From contig JAGRPL010000004.1 of the NCBI GenBank assembly GCA_019449595.1, positions 1-64,000 on the forward strand: DNA of 64,000 nucleotides, read 5' to 3'. Shown piece by piece: positions 26,700-35,264 of this stretch; position 1 is the first letter of the stretch; each line of letters begins with the position of its first letter. This DNA is from Rhodoferax sp. (GTDB lineage Bacteria; Pseudomonadota; Gammaproteobacteria; Burkholderiales; Burkholderiaceae_C). The translations under genes and the position numbers were made by a program. The notes beneath the pieces were generated by a model. The model saw only the letters and a program-made list of their open reading frames with translations, was not told where the DNA came from and made no database searches.

Positions 26700-29324
26700 A
26701 TGAACAAAAAGAAAACAACGACCACGCCCAAGGCATCAACCGCAACAGCCCCGAAGGTGAAAGGGATTAAGCGCAATACCGACGCCCCCCTGGGCTGGGT
26801 CGAGCTCGAATATCCGCAACTGGAGACGTGGCGCGTCTTGGCAGTGGAGTGGTTGAAGGGTGAAACACGAGGTGTCACAGTTAGGCTCCAAGCCCTTGTG
26901 ACCTTCTTCGAGCGCTATCTCATACAACGGGGACTGCCGCTTGACCCGGCAGTGCTCCTGGCCCGCAACACGGCCCTGCCGGACTTCTACAGCACGGCCT
27001 GCCCGAATTCGGCAGCGGGCATCGAATACAACAACATCGCTCATGCCTTCCTGCAATTCGTGCTGCTGCGTGAATTCAGCGAAGCGGCCGACGATGGCCA
27101 GTTGGTGGTCTCACCGGCCTTTCGCAACCCCGTGCCTCGGATGTCCAGCGGCGGCCTGCCCAAGCGCGATGAGAGCGTGCATTCGCCGCTGCCCTACGGC
27201 TACATTGACGAACTGCGGCAAATGCTGGCAGCAGGCCCACACTTCTGCGACTGGCAGTGGGCGCAGAGTGTGCATGGTGTGGAAATCGGCCAGCGCGGGC
27301 GTTGTGCACCCGATTGGTTCGAAGTGACCGAGGACCAGATTGACCGGAACGACCCGGATTGTGTGTGGCGGGTCCGCAAGGTCAGCCCGAACTATCGCGG
27401 TGGGCAGGTGCTGGAGATGTGGAGCCCGGTCCGTTGGGTCGCGCTGCTCGTGAAGCTCATCCTGCCGCTGCGCACCCTCCAGGTCCGCATGCTCGATTCG
27501 GGCGAAGTGGATACCTGGCGCTACGCAGACGGCAATTGGGCATTGAACTTGAGCCCACTCGCACAGGGCAGCGAACGACGCCCCATCCAGCAAGGGGTGT
27601 TTCGGCGCAGCAATCCGCTCTCCGATGGTGAAAAGGCGTCAACCGTGCTCTACATCAACACCAACAAGACCGCTGACATCGCCAAGTCCGGTCCCGACAA
27701 GGGCTACGTGCTGCCATGGTCCTTTGGCGGGCCGGTGCATCAGGATGTCCTCTACTGGCTGGAGAAGCTACGCAACTGGCAGGAGAAGTACAACCGTGGC
27801 TCGCGGCGCACGTCCTGGTCCGAGCTGGATGGGCGTCATATCCCTGCAAAGAGCGAGGTGCAACTCGCGAGCTATCCAGATGCTTGCTTCCTCTTTAGAT
27901 TGCCAGAGGGGCGGGCCGGAGAAGAGCATCTGCCGGTGTCTGCAGATACCTTGGACAGACCCTGGTTCTTGCTTCTGGAATCTTTGGAACTCAAGCTGGC
28001 CAACCGGGGTGAAACCCATCGCAACGGCGCGCCGATTCGATTTATCCCGCCACCAGAAGTAAGAACCAAGTCTAAGAAAAAAACGTACGACACAACACTA
28101 TTCCCCCTGCACAGTCTGCGCGTCTCTCTCATCACCGCGCTTGCCCTGGAAGGCCAGGTGCCGTTTCCAATACTGCAAAAGTTGGTTGGCCACAGCCGGC
28201 TGCTGATGACGCTTTATTACACCAAGCCCGGCGCGACTCACATACGAGATGTGCTGCTAGGTGCAGCCGAGCGGCTAGAGGCGAGCAAAGAATTAAGTAT
28301 CCAGAACTTCCTGCTGGACACCGCACACGACGAACTCCTGCAAAAGGCTATCTGCAACAGCGTACCTAGCCTTGCCGCTGCTATCCCGCAGCATCCCGCT
28401 GCGCGCAACCCAGCAGGATGGATGCCTATGCACCACGGCCTATGTCTGGTCGGTGGCAACACCAGTGAAGTTGAGGATAACGGCACTGTGGGCGGCTGCT
28501 ACAACGGCGGGGCAAACATTGGCTCACCTTCCGTTCCGAAGTACGGAGCGGTTCCGGGCGGCAGTCGCAACTGCGTGCGTTGTCGCTGGTTCGTGACCGA
28601 ACCACACCACCTGCCTGCGCTGGCAGCCCACTTCAACACACTGGCCTATCACTTCGACGAGGCACGAAACGCCTGCCTTGCGCGCGAGCAAGAGCTGCAG
28701 GGCCTGAAAAAGCAGAAGGCTGACGCGGAGGACGCTGGACATCCGTTCGCTTGCCAGGACGCTTACCGGCAGGCCGAAAGGGTGTGGGAAAGCGCGATGA
28801 AGCGCTTCAGCGACTTGGCCGAAGATTTGGTGGCCTGCTGGCGTCTTATCGAGCGCTGCAAGGCGGCGTTAGACACCACGCAAGGCGACGGCACGCAACT
28901 GGTCACGGTGGGCGAGGTGGCCGATGTGAAGGTTGCCTTCGAGGAGACGGAATCCGAACTGCTCCAGTTGAGCGGTGTCTGTGCAAGCGTTGAGGTCTAC
29001 CCCGACCTGGAGCCGGGAAAGGCGGTCTTCCGCCGCAGCCAACTCCTCGATGGCGTGCTCTATCGAGACGACCTGCCACCTGTGTTCATGCTTCTGGGCG
29101 AGCAGGAGCAACTGCTCGCGGGCAACGCCTTCATGCGACGACTGGCCCAGCAGATGAACGCTGCGAACCCCGTGCTTGGCCAGCGGGAGGTGATTCGCCT
29201 GATGGACGCAGGCGTACGCCTCAGCCAGCACTTCAACATAGACCTCGCTTCGCTGCTACACGCCGACCACCCGGTTCAGTCGTTCCCCTCCGGCCCCCGA
29301 CCCTTGACCGGAGACGCAGCATGA
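26700..29324 (+). CDS. gmtZ: Long tyrosine recombinase/integrase, GmtZ-like
   Basis: An 874-residue protein starting with a Lys/Thr-rich tail. The recombinase core has R258 (LILPLRTLQVR), H471-x-x-R474 (HSLRVSL), H498 (LVGHSRLL) and tyrosines 506/507 (LYYTKPG). The long C-terminal part holds a CxxC...HH segment (NCVRCRWFVTEPHHLPALAA) and a coiled coil, then a helical end. Recombinases of this size with such a tail are the second member of the trio. Its last four bases overlap the third gene (ATGA). Both recombinases retain a full catalytic set, so a heteromeric integrase is plausible. Confidence 0.8.
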   Translation: MNKKKTTTTPKASTATAPKVKGIKRNTDAPLGWVELEYPQLETWRVLAVEWLKGETRGVTVRLQALVTFFERYLIQRGLPLDPAVLLARNTALPDFYSTACPNSAAGIEYNNIAHAFLQFVLLREFSEAADDGQLVVSPAFRNPVPRMSSGGLPKRDESVHSPLPYGYIDELRQMLAAGPHFCDWQWAQSVHGVEIGQRGRCAPDWFEVTEDQIDRNDPDCVWRVRKVSPNYRGGQVLEMWSPVRWVALLVKLILPLRTLQVRMLDSGEVDTWRYADGNWALNLSPLAQGSERRPIQQGVFRRSNPLSDGEKASTVLYINTNKTADIAKSGPDKGYVLPWSFGGPVHQDVLYWLEKLRNWQEKYNRGSRRTSWSELDGRHIPAKSEVQLASYPDACFLFRLPEGRAGEEHLPVSADTLDRPWFLLLESLELKLANRGETHRNGAPIRFIPPPEVRTKSKKKTYDTTLFPLHSLRVSLITALALEGQVPFPILQKLVGHSRLLMTLYYTKPGATHIRDVLLGAAERLEASKELSIQNFLLDTAHDELLQKAICNSVPSLAAAIPQHPAARNPAGWMPMHHGLCLVGGNTSEVEDNGTVGGCYNGGANIGSPSVPKYGAVPGGSRNCVRCRWFVTEPHHLPALAAHFNTLAYHFDEARNACLAREQELQGLKKQKADAEDAGHPFACQDAYRQAERVWESAMKRFSDLAEDLVACWRLIERCKAALDTTQGDGTQLVTVGEVADVKVAFEETESELLQLSGVCASVEVYPDLEPGKAVFRRSQLLDGVLYRDDLPPVFMLLGEQEQLLAGNAFMRRLAQQMNAANPVLGQREVIRLMDAGVRLSQHFNIDLASLLHADHPVQSFPSGPRPLTGDAA

Positions 29325-29983
29325 GCGGCATGACGGACATCCACCCGGACGCCGTGCTGGCGTCGCTGCTCGACAAGGGGGGACGCTCCAACCGACGGGC
29401 GAACCTGGCCAAGATGCACGAGCTTTGCCGCCGGCAACACGCAGCCGGCTCGCGCGACTTCTCCCTGCCAGCCATCGGCCGCTTGGCTGAATCCGAAGGC
29501 ATCCTGAAAGGCCGAGCGCTCTACAACGCCCCGTCCGCCGACTACCGGGTGCTCATTGAAGCGTGGTCTGCCTATGCCGGACCCACTGAGCCCAAGCCAC
29601 CCAAAACCTTGGCGAGCCATGACTACCTGATGCGCATCGAAGACCCTGCCATCCGCTCCATCATGCAGTCCGTCATCGCTGAGCGCGACAAGCTCAAGGC
29701 GCAACTCAACGTGCTGAAGGCCCACACGCAGGTCACCGTGGACCGGCGTCCCTTGGGGGCGACCATCTCTGCTGCTCCGGGGACACAGCCGGTGGCTGTG
29801 TTCGCCCTGTCTGCGCAGTTGACGCCGTCGGAACGTGAAGCCTTGCAGAAAGCGGTTTCGGCCAGCTACCTCGAAGAGCGCGGCCTAAAGGAAGGCAGCC
29901 ACGGCGAAATCGTCAACGAGCGCGGACGGACGGTGTTCGAGGTGGGCTTTGCCAGGGCGATTCGCAAGGTGCTGGAGGGCTGA
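29321..29983 (+). CDS. gmtX: Third trio protein, GmtX-like
   Basis: A 220-residue protein beginning MSGMTDIHPDAVLASLLDKG. The N-terminal half (HELCRRQHAAGSRDFSLPAI, GRLAESEGI) resembles a helix-turn-helix and matches my memory of GmtX; a short coiled coil follows at about 115-135 (AERDKLKAQLNVLK) and a C-terminal helical domain. It is coupled to gmtZ. No catalytic motif is visible; a DNA-binding accessory role for recombination is inferred. Confidence 0.75.
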   Translation: MSGMTDIHPDAVLASLLDKGGRSNRRANLAKMHELCRRQHAAGSRDFSLPAIGRLAESEGILKGRALYNAPSADYRVLIEAWSAYAGPTEPKPPKTLASHDYLMRIEDPAIRSIMQSVIAERDKLKAQLNVLKAHTQVTVDRRPLGATISAAPGTQPVAVFALSAQLTPSEREALQKAVSASYLEERGLKEGSHGEIVNERGRTVFEVGFARAIRKVLEG

Positions 29984-30163
29984 CGCAAGACTAACGTCGT
30001 CTGGAGGCATGCATCCGTCTCAATTCGGCCAGGAGTGGCCACTTGGTGTGGGTGCCCGTGCGGCTCGTGAAGGCTGGGACGTGACAACGGCAGATCACGT
30101 CTAGCAGGTCGTGAGTATCATTTTGCGATGCAAAGCCTTTCGGAACGTGGTCGGGGTATCCGT

Positions 30164-30817
30164 CTAAGCTGCCACCGGCCGTTTGAAAGCGGAAAGTACC
30201 ATGGCGTTCTCAATATCGGTCTTGAATTGCCTAAGCATTTGCAAGACCTCATCAGCCAGTTTGGCCCAGTCCTCCTTTGCCACGTCAATGAATTCGCCGT
30301 GGGCTATCGTGTTGCGGCGCTTCAAAAGGCTCTCGTCGATGAGGTTCGCCTTCGCCTCGTATGGTGTAGTCTCGAACCCCACTGCGTGAAGAATGTTCTC
30401 GAAGACCGAAGCGCTAAGGTTGGATTCCGTGTTGATGGCTGTGTCGATTTTCAACTTCGACTTTTCGTCCAAGCCGTCTCGAAGAAAGTCAATCAGCGCG
30501 GCGTTAACGTGAGACTGCTTCGATTGTTGAACATCGTGCAAGGCCTTCTTGAAGCCAAGCACTACGAAGCATGTCTTCAACTCCGAGTAGCTCAGTCCCT
30601 GGTTGTTGACGTAATTAACATACCCCGTTGCCGCGGATTTGATGAATCCTTCCCAATGCGCGTAGAGAAGCGCGACGGAGGCGCGCACCAAAGTGTGTTC
30701 CGAGATGAAGGCGGAGCTCTTTACTGCGGATTTGAGAGTGGATATCTCTTTGACGCGCCAGCTCAACTCCGCATCCAGAAAATCCTGGAGCTGGTTTTGG
30801 GTTTGCAGCCGTTTCAT
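30164..30817 (-). CDS. HEPN-domain RNase-like protein (MAE_28990 type)
   Basis: A 217-residue helical protein. The C-terminal part carries R168-x4-H173 (RRNTIAHGEF), the catalytic signature of HEPN ribonucleases, and the N-terminal part (VRASVALLYAHWEGFIKSAA) is the conserved entry helix of the MAE_28990/MAE_18760 group. It overlaps the DUF262 gene by four bases, so the two are expected to act together. HEPN nucleases of this kind are common in phage defence and toxin-antitoxin systems. Activity here is inferred from the motif. Confidence 0.85.
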   Translation of the reverse strand: MKRLQTQNQLQDFLDAELSWRVKEISTLKSAVKSSAFISEHTLVRASVALLYAHWEGFIKSAATGYVNYVNNQGLSYSELKTCFVVLGFKKALHDVQQSKQSHVNAALIDFLRDGLDEKSKLKIDTAINTESNLSASVFENILHAVGFETTPYEAKANLIDESLLKRRNTIAHGEFIDVAKEDWAKLADEVLQMLRQFKTDIENAMVLSAFKRPVAA

Positions 30818-31926
30818 GGCGCGAAGAACGCTGGGCCTATTGGGAGCAGGTTCGCCAAGCGGGTCGTCCCCCGCACGCCAGCACCCGAATGGGCGTTGAA
30901 TGTCGCATCCGACCAAAGTGCCTGCGCACGGGCGAACAGATGGTCGTTTCGCGCGGCTGCTGCCATGCCATCTAGAGCCGCGGCGTTCGCAGCCACACCG
31001 ATCGCGATCACCTCGAAGCTGGACATCAAGAACTTGCCCATGAATTGGTTCTGCTGGGCATTCCACTTCTTGAAGGCGCGGTCGCCCAAAGCTTCGCCGA
31101 GCCACTGAAAGGTCTTCGTGAAGACCTCCTCCTCGGCTTGACGCGGAAAGTTTTCGTTCAAGGCCATCATTTCGAGACCCTGATCCAGGTATTCGTGAAC
31201 GTCCAGGCCAGACGTGTAGGGGACGTTGCGGAAGACGAAAAACCGCAGTGCTAACTCGACGCCCGCCTGCTGTTCGAGCGCTATTTCCGTCTGGGCTGTC
31301 GTCAGCTTGAAGTTGGCGTCGTTGGACATCTGCACAAGCCAGTCGAAGAAGCCAGGGTTGAGCATGACGGCCACGCTGTTGCGCACTTCTTGCGGCGTTA
31401 GGTTTGCGCCACCGCTGTTCAAGCGTTGGAAGAGTTCGAACTTCGCCTTCGGATCGCTCTCCTTCTTGAGAATCTCGACGCGTAGCCGCGCGCGCTTGAT
31501 TTGCAGTTGCTGCTCCTTCCCGATGCCATCATCCGCATCCTCAGCGCTCGGCTCCCAGCGCTTCCCGGCCAAAGATGGGAGAAAGGACGTTCCACCTAGG
31601 CTCGAAGCAGGCGCCATTGCGCCGTTCTCGCCTCGCAGGAGTCCTGCGAATTCCAAGATCGTGGAAAGCCGCTGCAAGCCATCAATCAGTTCCCAGACGC
31701 CCTTTTCGCTCTGGACCACAAAGATTGGAGGTATGGGAATTCCGAGCAGCAAGGACTCGATGAATCGAGTTTTTTGCGAATCGGTCCAGCGAAACAGCCT
31801 TTGAAAGGATGGATTGATAAGAATCTCTTCGTCCTTGTAGAGATTCATGATCTCGCCCACGGACATGTCGTAGCCGTCAGCCACGATCTCTTTACGCGCG
31901 CCTGCAATCTCTTGATCTAAGCTCAC
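30814..31926 (-). CDS. DUF262 domain protein, partner of the HEPN nuclease
   Basis: A 370-residue protein. It has the DUF262 (GmrSD N-terminal, ParB-like) hallmarks: INPSFQRLFRW at 37-47 and IDGLQRLSTI at 81-90, the family's DGQQR position, followed by LFQRLNSGGANLTPQEVRN. DUF262 domains hydrolyse nucleotides and drive modification-dependent restriction in GmrSD, but here the DUF1524 HNH nuclease half is absent, and a HEPN protein follows instead. The start is GTG 31926 with GAGGGGA about six bases upstream. Confidence 0.9.
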   Translation of the reverse strand: MSLDQEIAGARKEIVADGYDMSVGEIMNLYKDEEILINPSFQRLFRWTDSQKTRFIESLLLGIPIPPIFVVQSEKGVWELIDGLQRLSTILEFAGLLRGENGAMAPASSLGGTSFLPSLAGKRWEPSAEDADDGIGKEQQLQIKRARLRVEILKKESDPKAKFELFQRLNSGGANLTPQEVRNSVAVMLNPGFFDWLVQMSNDANFKLTTAQTEIALEQQAGVELALRFFVFRNVPYTSGLDVHEYLDQGLEMMALNENFPRQAEEEVFTKTFQWLGEALGDRAFKKWNAQQNQFMGKFLMSSFEVIAIGVAANAAALDGMAAAARNDHLFARAQALWSDATFNAHSGAGVRGTTRLANLLPIGPAFFAP

Positions 31927-32213
31927 TTGATCCCCTCTTTCAACGTTCTAGACCTCAGTTTAGCCGTGGTGGAGAATGGCCAACTGGTCTAAGGTCGGAC
32001 GCACCCTAGATGTCAGTCGCTGGTTCTGGGAAGCTCAATGCCCAGTTTCGAGCCGAGAGGGTGAGCTGGCAGCCCTATGACGAGCGGCCGCTATCGCGGC
32101 AGGGCCGAAGGTGGAACTGAAGCCCTGAACGGCTCCTGAGGGTCGTATCCGGCCAGTGAGTGAGGTGTCTAGAGGTGAACAGCACCCGCCGTGCCGGGCG
32201 CCCAAAATTTCAT

Positions 32214-32244
32214 AAAAAAGCGCCGACGTTGCCATCGGCGCTTT
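32214..32244 (-). terminator. Rho-independent terminator for the minus strand
   Basis: A perfect 10-base stem (AAAGCGCCGA / TCGGCGCTTT) with an 8-base loop; read leftward it is followed by six U. It fits the end of the transcript of the Ala/Lys-rich gene at 32403-32774. Confidence 0.8.
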
Positions 32245-32286
32245 GAATTTACGATGTATTACGATGTATATCTACATCGCAACGAC

Positions 32287-32312
32287 TTGTCGAAAAAATT
32301 CAATTTCGACAA
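32287..32312. repeat. Perfect 9-8-9 inverted repeat
   Basis: TTGTCGAAA, eight bases, TTTCGACAA. The arm and spacer lengths are those of tyrosine-recombinase core sites, and it lies near the end of an island carrying two such enzymes. It could equally be an RNA hairpin in the 3' untranslated region of the neighbouring minus-strand gene. Confidence 0.6.
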
Positions 32313-32402
32313 AGCTCTATGCTCACTCACCCACATCCTATGTATGTTTAGGGTATGAGTCCGTCGGCCCGGGCGGGGTTGATGGTCAGGCCTTGCTGAG
32401 GA

Positions 32403-32774
32403 TTACTTGGCCGGTGCGGCAGGGGTAGCCGGTGTTGCAGGCGTTGCCGGAGTGGCAGGGGTTGCCTTCTCGGCGCGCTTGGTTTTCTTGGCCTTGCGGG
32501 CAGCCGCGCGGTCCTTCTTGGCTTGTGCCTTGTCAGCCTTCAGCTGGGCCTTGTCGGCCTTGATGACGGCGGGTTCAGCCTTGGCAGCCTTGTCGGTAGC
32601 CATTTTTTCCTTGTCTGCCTTTACCGCGGCCTTGTCGGCAGCAACGGCACCCGTCTTGGCAGCCGCAGCGGCGGGCGCTGCCGGCGTGGCGGGCGTTGCC
32701 GGAGCCTGGGCAAAAGCACCGACGGAGAAGAAACCAGCGATCAGGGCAGTAGCAGTCAAAGTCTTGAAGTTCAT
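32403..32774 (-). CDS. Secreted Ala/Lys/Pro-rich low-complexity protein
   Basis: A 123-residue protein with a clean signal peptide (MNFKTLTATALIAGFFSVGAFA). The mature part is almost only Ala, Lys, Asp, Pro and Thr: an ATPATPAAPA start, a charged helical middle with repeated AxKADK units, and a C-terminal run of ATP/TPA triplets. No catalytic motif. Proteins of this composition occur in the periplasm of many betaproteobacteria without known function. A terminator follows 160 bases downstream and a tandem regulator-like site lies about 85 bases upstream. Confidence 0.8.
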   Translation of the reverse strand: MNFKTLTATALIAGFFSVGAFAQAPATPATPAAPAAAAAKTGAVAADKAAVKADKEKMATDKAAKAEPAVIKADKAQLKADKAQAKKDRAAARKAKKTKRAEKATPATPATPATPATPAAPAK

Positions 32775-32856
32775 TGTCGTCTTTCAAAGTGGTTGTTGAG
32801 ACACTTCCACAACGAGGGCCGGTGCGACTGAGTTGACGGCGCCACACCCATCCCTC

Positions 32857-32872
32857 TGTAAAGATATGTAAC
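32857..32872. promoter_or_regulatory. Tandem TGTAA response-regulator-like site
   Basis: Two TGTAA units start exactly 10 bases apart (32857 and 32867), reading GTAAA-N5-GTAAC, close to the CpxR-type tandem pattern. It lies between two divergent genes (32774 minus, 32940 plus). Confidence 0.35.
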
Positions 32873-32939
32873 GCTGGCCTGCCCGTGCGTTTCCCGGCAT
32901 GATGTGCCTCATAAATAAATAACAGGGTGGTGGTCAGGG

Positions 32940-34754
32940 ATGGCGACTCTTATTCCTTCTATGGGTGCGTGCGTGTCACGCATGACCGGCGGCGAGCGCA
33001 GGCTGGCCGAGCGGCTCGAACAAAAACTCGACGACGATTACCTGCTCTGGTACGACGTGCCGGTAGGCCCCAGGCATTCGCACCCCGACTTTGTGGTCAT
33101 GCACCCGCGCCGCGGCATCCTGGTGCTGGAGGTGAAAGACTTCAAGCTCGGCACCATCCTGCAGGCAGACAAAGACACCTGGGAGATTCTGGGCGACGCA
33201 GGCCCCAAGAGCGTGCTCAACCCGCTGGAGCAGGCCCGCCAATACGCCCACCAGGTGGTGCACGCGCTGGAGCGCGACCCGCAGCTGGTGCAGGGCGAGG
33301 GCCGCTATGCAGGCAAGCTGGCCTTTCCGTGGAGCTACGGCGTGGTGTTGCCCAACATCACGCGCAAGCAGTTCGAGGCGGCCGAACTGCAGCACGCCCT
33401 GGAGCCCCACCGCGTGGTGTGCCAGGACGAAATGCTGGAGAGCGTGGGCGCCGAAGACCTGCAGAGCCGCCTGTGGGACATGTTCCCCCACATGATGCTG
33501 GGCGCCATGTCCTTGCCGCAGCTCGACCGAGTGCGCTGGATCATGTTCCCGCAGGTGCGCGTACAGACCCAGGGCGCCCTGTTTGATGACAGTGATGCCG
33601 ACGCCGAGTTGCCCAGCATCATGCGCGTGATGGACCTGCAGCAGGAGCAGCTGGCCCGCAGCCTGGGCGACGGCCACCGTGTCATCCACGGCGTGGCGGG
33701 TTCGGGCAAGACCATGATTCTGGGCTACCGCGCCGAGTATCTGGCGCAGGCCAGCACCGCCAGCAGCAAGCCCATCCTCATCCTCTGCTTCAACGAGCCG
33801 CTGGGCGTGAAGCTGGCCAGCGTGATGGACGCCAAGGGCCTGAGCGACCGGGTGCATGTGCGCCACTTTCACAAATGGTGCTATGACCAGCTCAAGTATT
33901 CAGGACAGACCATGCCGCCCCAAGGCCCCGGGTTCTCGGACGAACTGGTGGAGCGCGTCATCCGCGCCGTGGAGCGCAAGCAAATCCCCAGCGGCCAGTA
34001 CCAGGCCATCCTCATTGACGAAGGCCACGACTTCGCCCCCGAGTGGCTCAAGCTGGTGACGCAGATGGTGGACCCCACCACCAACAGCCTGCTGCTGTTG
34101 TACGACGATGCGCAGAGCATCTACGAGCGCTCGCGCAGCAAACAGTTCAGCTTCAAGGGCGTGGGCGTGCAGGCGCAGGGCCGCACCACCATCCTGAAAA
34201 TCAACTACCGCAACACCCGGCAGATCCTGCAGACCGCCAGCCTGGTGGCCAGCGATCTGCTCACCGCGGACGACAAGGACGACGACGGCATTCCGCTGCT
34301 CAAACCCATCAGCTGCGGGCGCGAAGGGCAGGAGCCCATCATCCTCAAGCTCCCCAGCCTGCGCGACGAGGCCTATGCCATTGCCGAGCAGCTGAGCACC
34401 GCCCACCAGGAAGGTCACGCCTGGGGTGACATGGCCATCCTGTGCCGCAACAGCTTCACCATGGAGCTGTGTGCCAAGGCACTGCAGCAACGCCAGCTGC
34501 CGCACAAGGTGCGCCGAGGTACTGGCGACTTTGTTCCCCACGGCGACCACATCCACGTCATGAGCATGCACGCGAGCAAGGGGCTGGAGTTCCCCGTGGT
34601 GGCGCTGCCCGGCGTGGGACACATGCCCGCGGCGGGTGAGGAAGAGAAGGAAGCGGCGCGGGTGTTCTATGTGGCGGCGACGCGGGCTACGCAGAGGTTG
34701 GTGATGGGGGTGAGTGGAGCAAGCAACTTTAGTCAGAAGTTGATCGCGTCATAG
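32940..34754 (+). CDS. NERD nuclease-domain / UvrD-type helicase
   Basis: A 604-residue protein joining an N-terminal NERD domain to a superfamily 1 helicase. The NERD part keeps a PD-(D/E)xK set: D50 (HPDFVVMHP) with E64-x-K66 (LVLEVKDF). The helicase has Walker A GVAGSGKT at 251-258, Walker B IDEGHD at 359-364, INYRNTRQI, MSMHASKGLEF and VAATRAT. It may process or degrade DNA during repair or defence. It sits between the mobile island and a decayed restriction locus, so it may be defence cargo, but similar proteins are also ordinary chromosomal genes in this group. Confidence 0.9.
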   Translation: MATLIPSMGACVSRMTGGERRLAERLEQKLDDDYLLWYDVPVGPRHSHPDFVVMHPRRGILVLEVKDFKLGTILQADKDTWEILGDAGPKSVLNPLEQARQYAHQVVHALERDPQLVQGEGRYAGKLAFPWSYGVVLPNITRKQFEAAELQHALEPHRVVCQDEMLESVGAEDLQSRLWDMFPHMMLGAMSLPQLDRVRWIMFPQVRVQTQGALFDDSDADAELPSIMRVMDLQQEQLARSLGDGHRVIHGVAGSGKTMILGYRAEYLAQASTASSKPILILCFNEPLGVKLASVMDAKGLSDRVHVRHFHKWCYDQLKYSGQTMPPQGPGFSDELVERVIRAVERKQIPSGQYQAILIDEGHDFAPEWLKLVTQMVDPTTNSLLLLYDDAQSIYERSRSKQFSFKGVGVQAQGRTTILKINYRNTRQILQTASLVASDLLTADDKDDDGIPLLKPISCGREGQEPIILKLPSLRDEAYAIAEQLSTAHQEGHAWGDMAILCRNSFTMELCAKALQQRQLPHKVRRGTGDFVPHGDHIHVMSMHASKGLEFPVVALPGVGHMPAAGEEEKEAARVFYVAATRATQRLVMGVSGASNFSQKLIAS

Positions 34755-34776
34755 GTTCTCACCCCGTTTGAACCAA

Positions 34777-35244
34777 TCAAGTATTCAATGGACTGTAATG
34801 CTCAACCAGCGCCGCCGCCAAAGACTTCCGTAACTCATTTGGCTCGCTGAATCTCAGCGCGCTCCAGTCCTTCAAGTCAAACCTAACATCAACAGTCTCT
34901 TGAGTTCCAGCCTTTTCATGGTCTTGCGCGGCACGGTTTTTGTGCCAAATCAAAATCAGGTTGTCAATAAGGCGGCGTTGCTGCGTGGTGTTTAGTCCGA
35001 ACAGGTAGGGCCGTAGTTTTGGAAAGAGAATATCCCCACGTTCGAATATGGCAGCGCTACCTATGCTTTCCTTTGCCTCGGTTGGAACATAGTCGCCAGT
35101 TGCACCATCAATGTTTTCCAACCCTACGTAGACGTCACCAGCATTGATATCTTTTGCAATTGACTTTCTAAAATCCACAAGCCAATGCAATGCTTTGACG
35201 GGAAAAGGAGAATTGCTAAATTTGTCACGAAGCAATTGAACCAA
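34777..35244 (-). pseudogene. Remnant of a Type I-like specificity (S) subunit
   Basis: The open frame of 155 codons (possible TTG start at 35244) begins in the middle of a target-recognition domain: VYVGLENIDGATGDYVP and ERGDILFPKLRPYL are typical of HsdS. After RPYL the expected continuation is missing and the sequence changes to an unrelated end (TTQQRRLIDNLILIWHKNR). There is no full N-terminal part. Together with the truncated gene upstream it looks like the join left by a deletion. Confidence 0.6.
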
Positions 35245-35264
35245 TGGCTGCGTCGCTATTGGGT

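Larger units (their letters stand above)
24840..32213. mobile_element. Genomic island with a gamma-mobile-trio (GmtY-GmtZ-GmtX) type module
   Basis: The island starts after the orphan terminator, where the sequence becomes AT-rich, and contains a small primase-like gene, two tyrosine recombinases, a third small protein and a DUF262/HEPN pair. The recombinase trio is contiguous and translationally coupled (8-10 base gaps, then ATGA overlap). Neither end is exact: no long flanking direct repeat was found, though CATCTTATGTA at 24870-24880 and CATCCTATGTA at 32334-32344 are nearly identical. The right edge is placed before the terminator at 32214, which serves a minus-strand gene that looks chromosomal. 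Confidence 0.7.
31927..32402. other. Non-coding junction with a terminator and several perfect repeats
   Basis: This 476-base gap holds no supportable gene. Its left part (31927-32210) is GC-rich and looks like island remnant; its right part is AT-rich. It contains a minus-strand terminator (32214-32244), a 10-base tandem repeat (TTACGATGTA twice from 32249), a 7-base inverted repeat (32262-32279) and a 9-base inverted repeat with an 8-base spacer (32287-32312). Confidence 0.7.

Noticed and set aside
32249-32279. CRISPR-like tandem repeat
   Set aside because: Only two abutting 10-base units without spacers, and no cas genes in the window.
32403-32774. Plus-strand hydrophobic open frame (32407-32799)
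   Set aside because: It is the reverse reading of the Ala/Lys-rich gene, which has a clean signal peptide and a downstream terminator on the minus strand.
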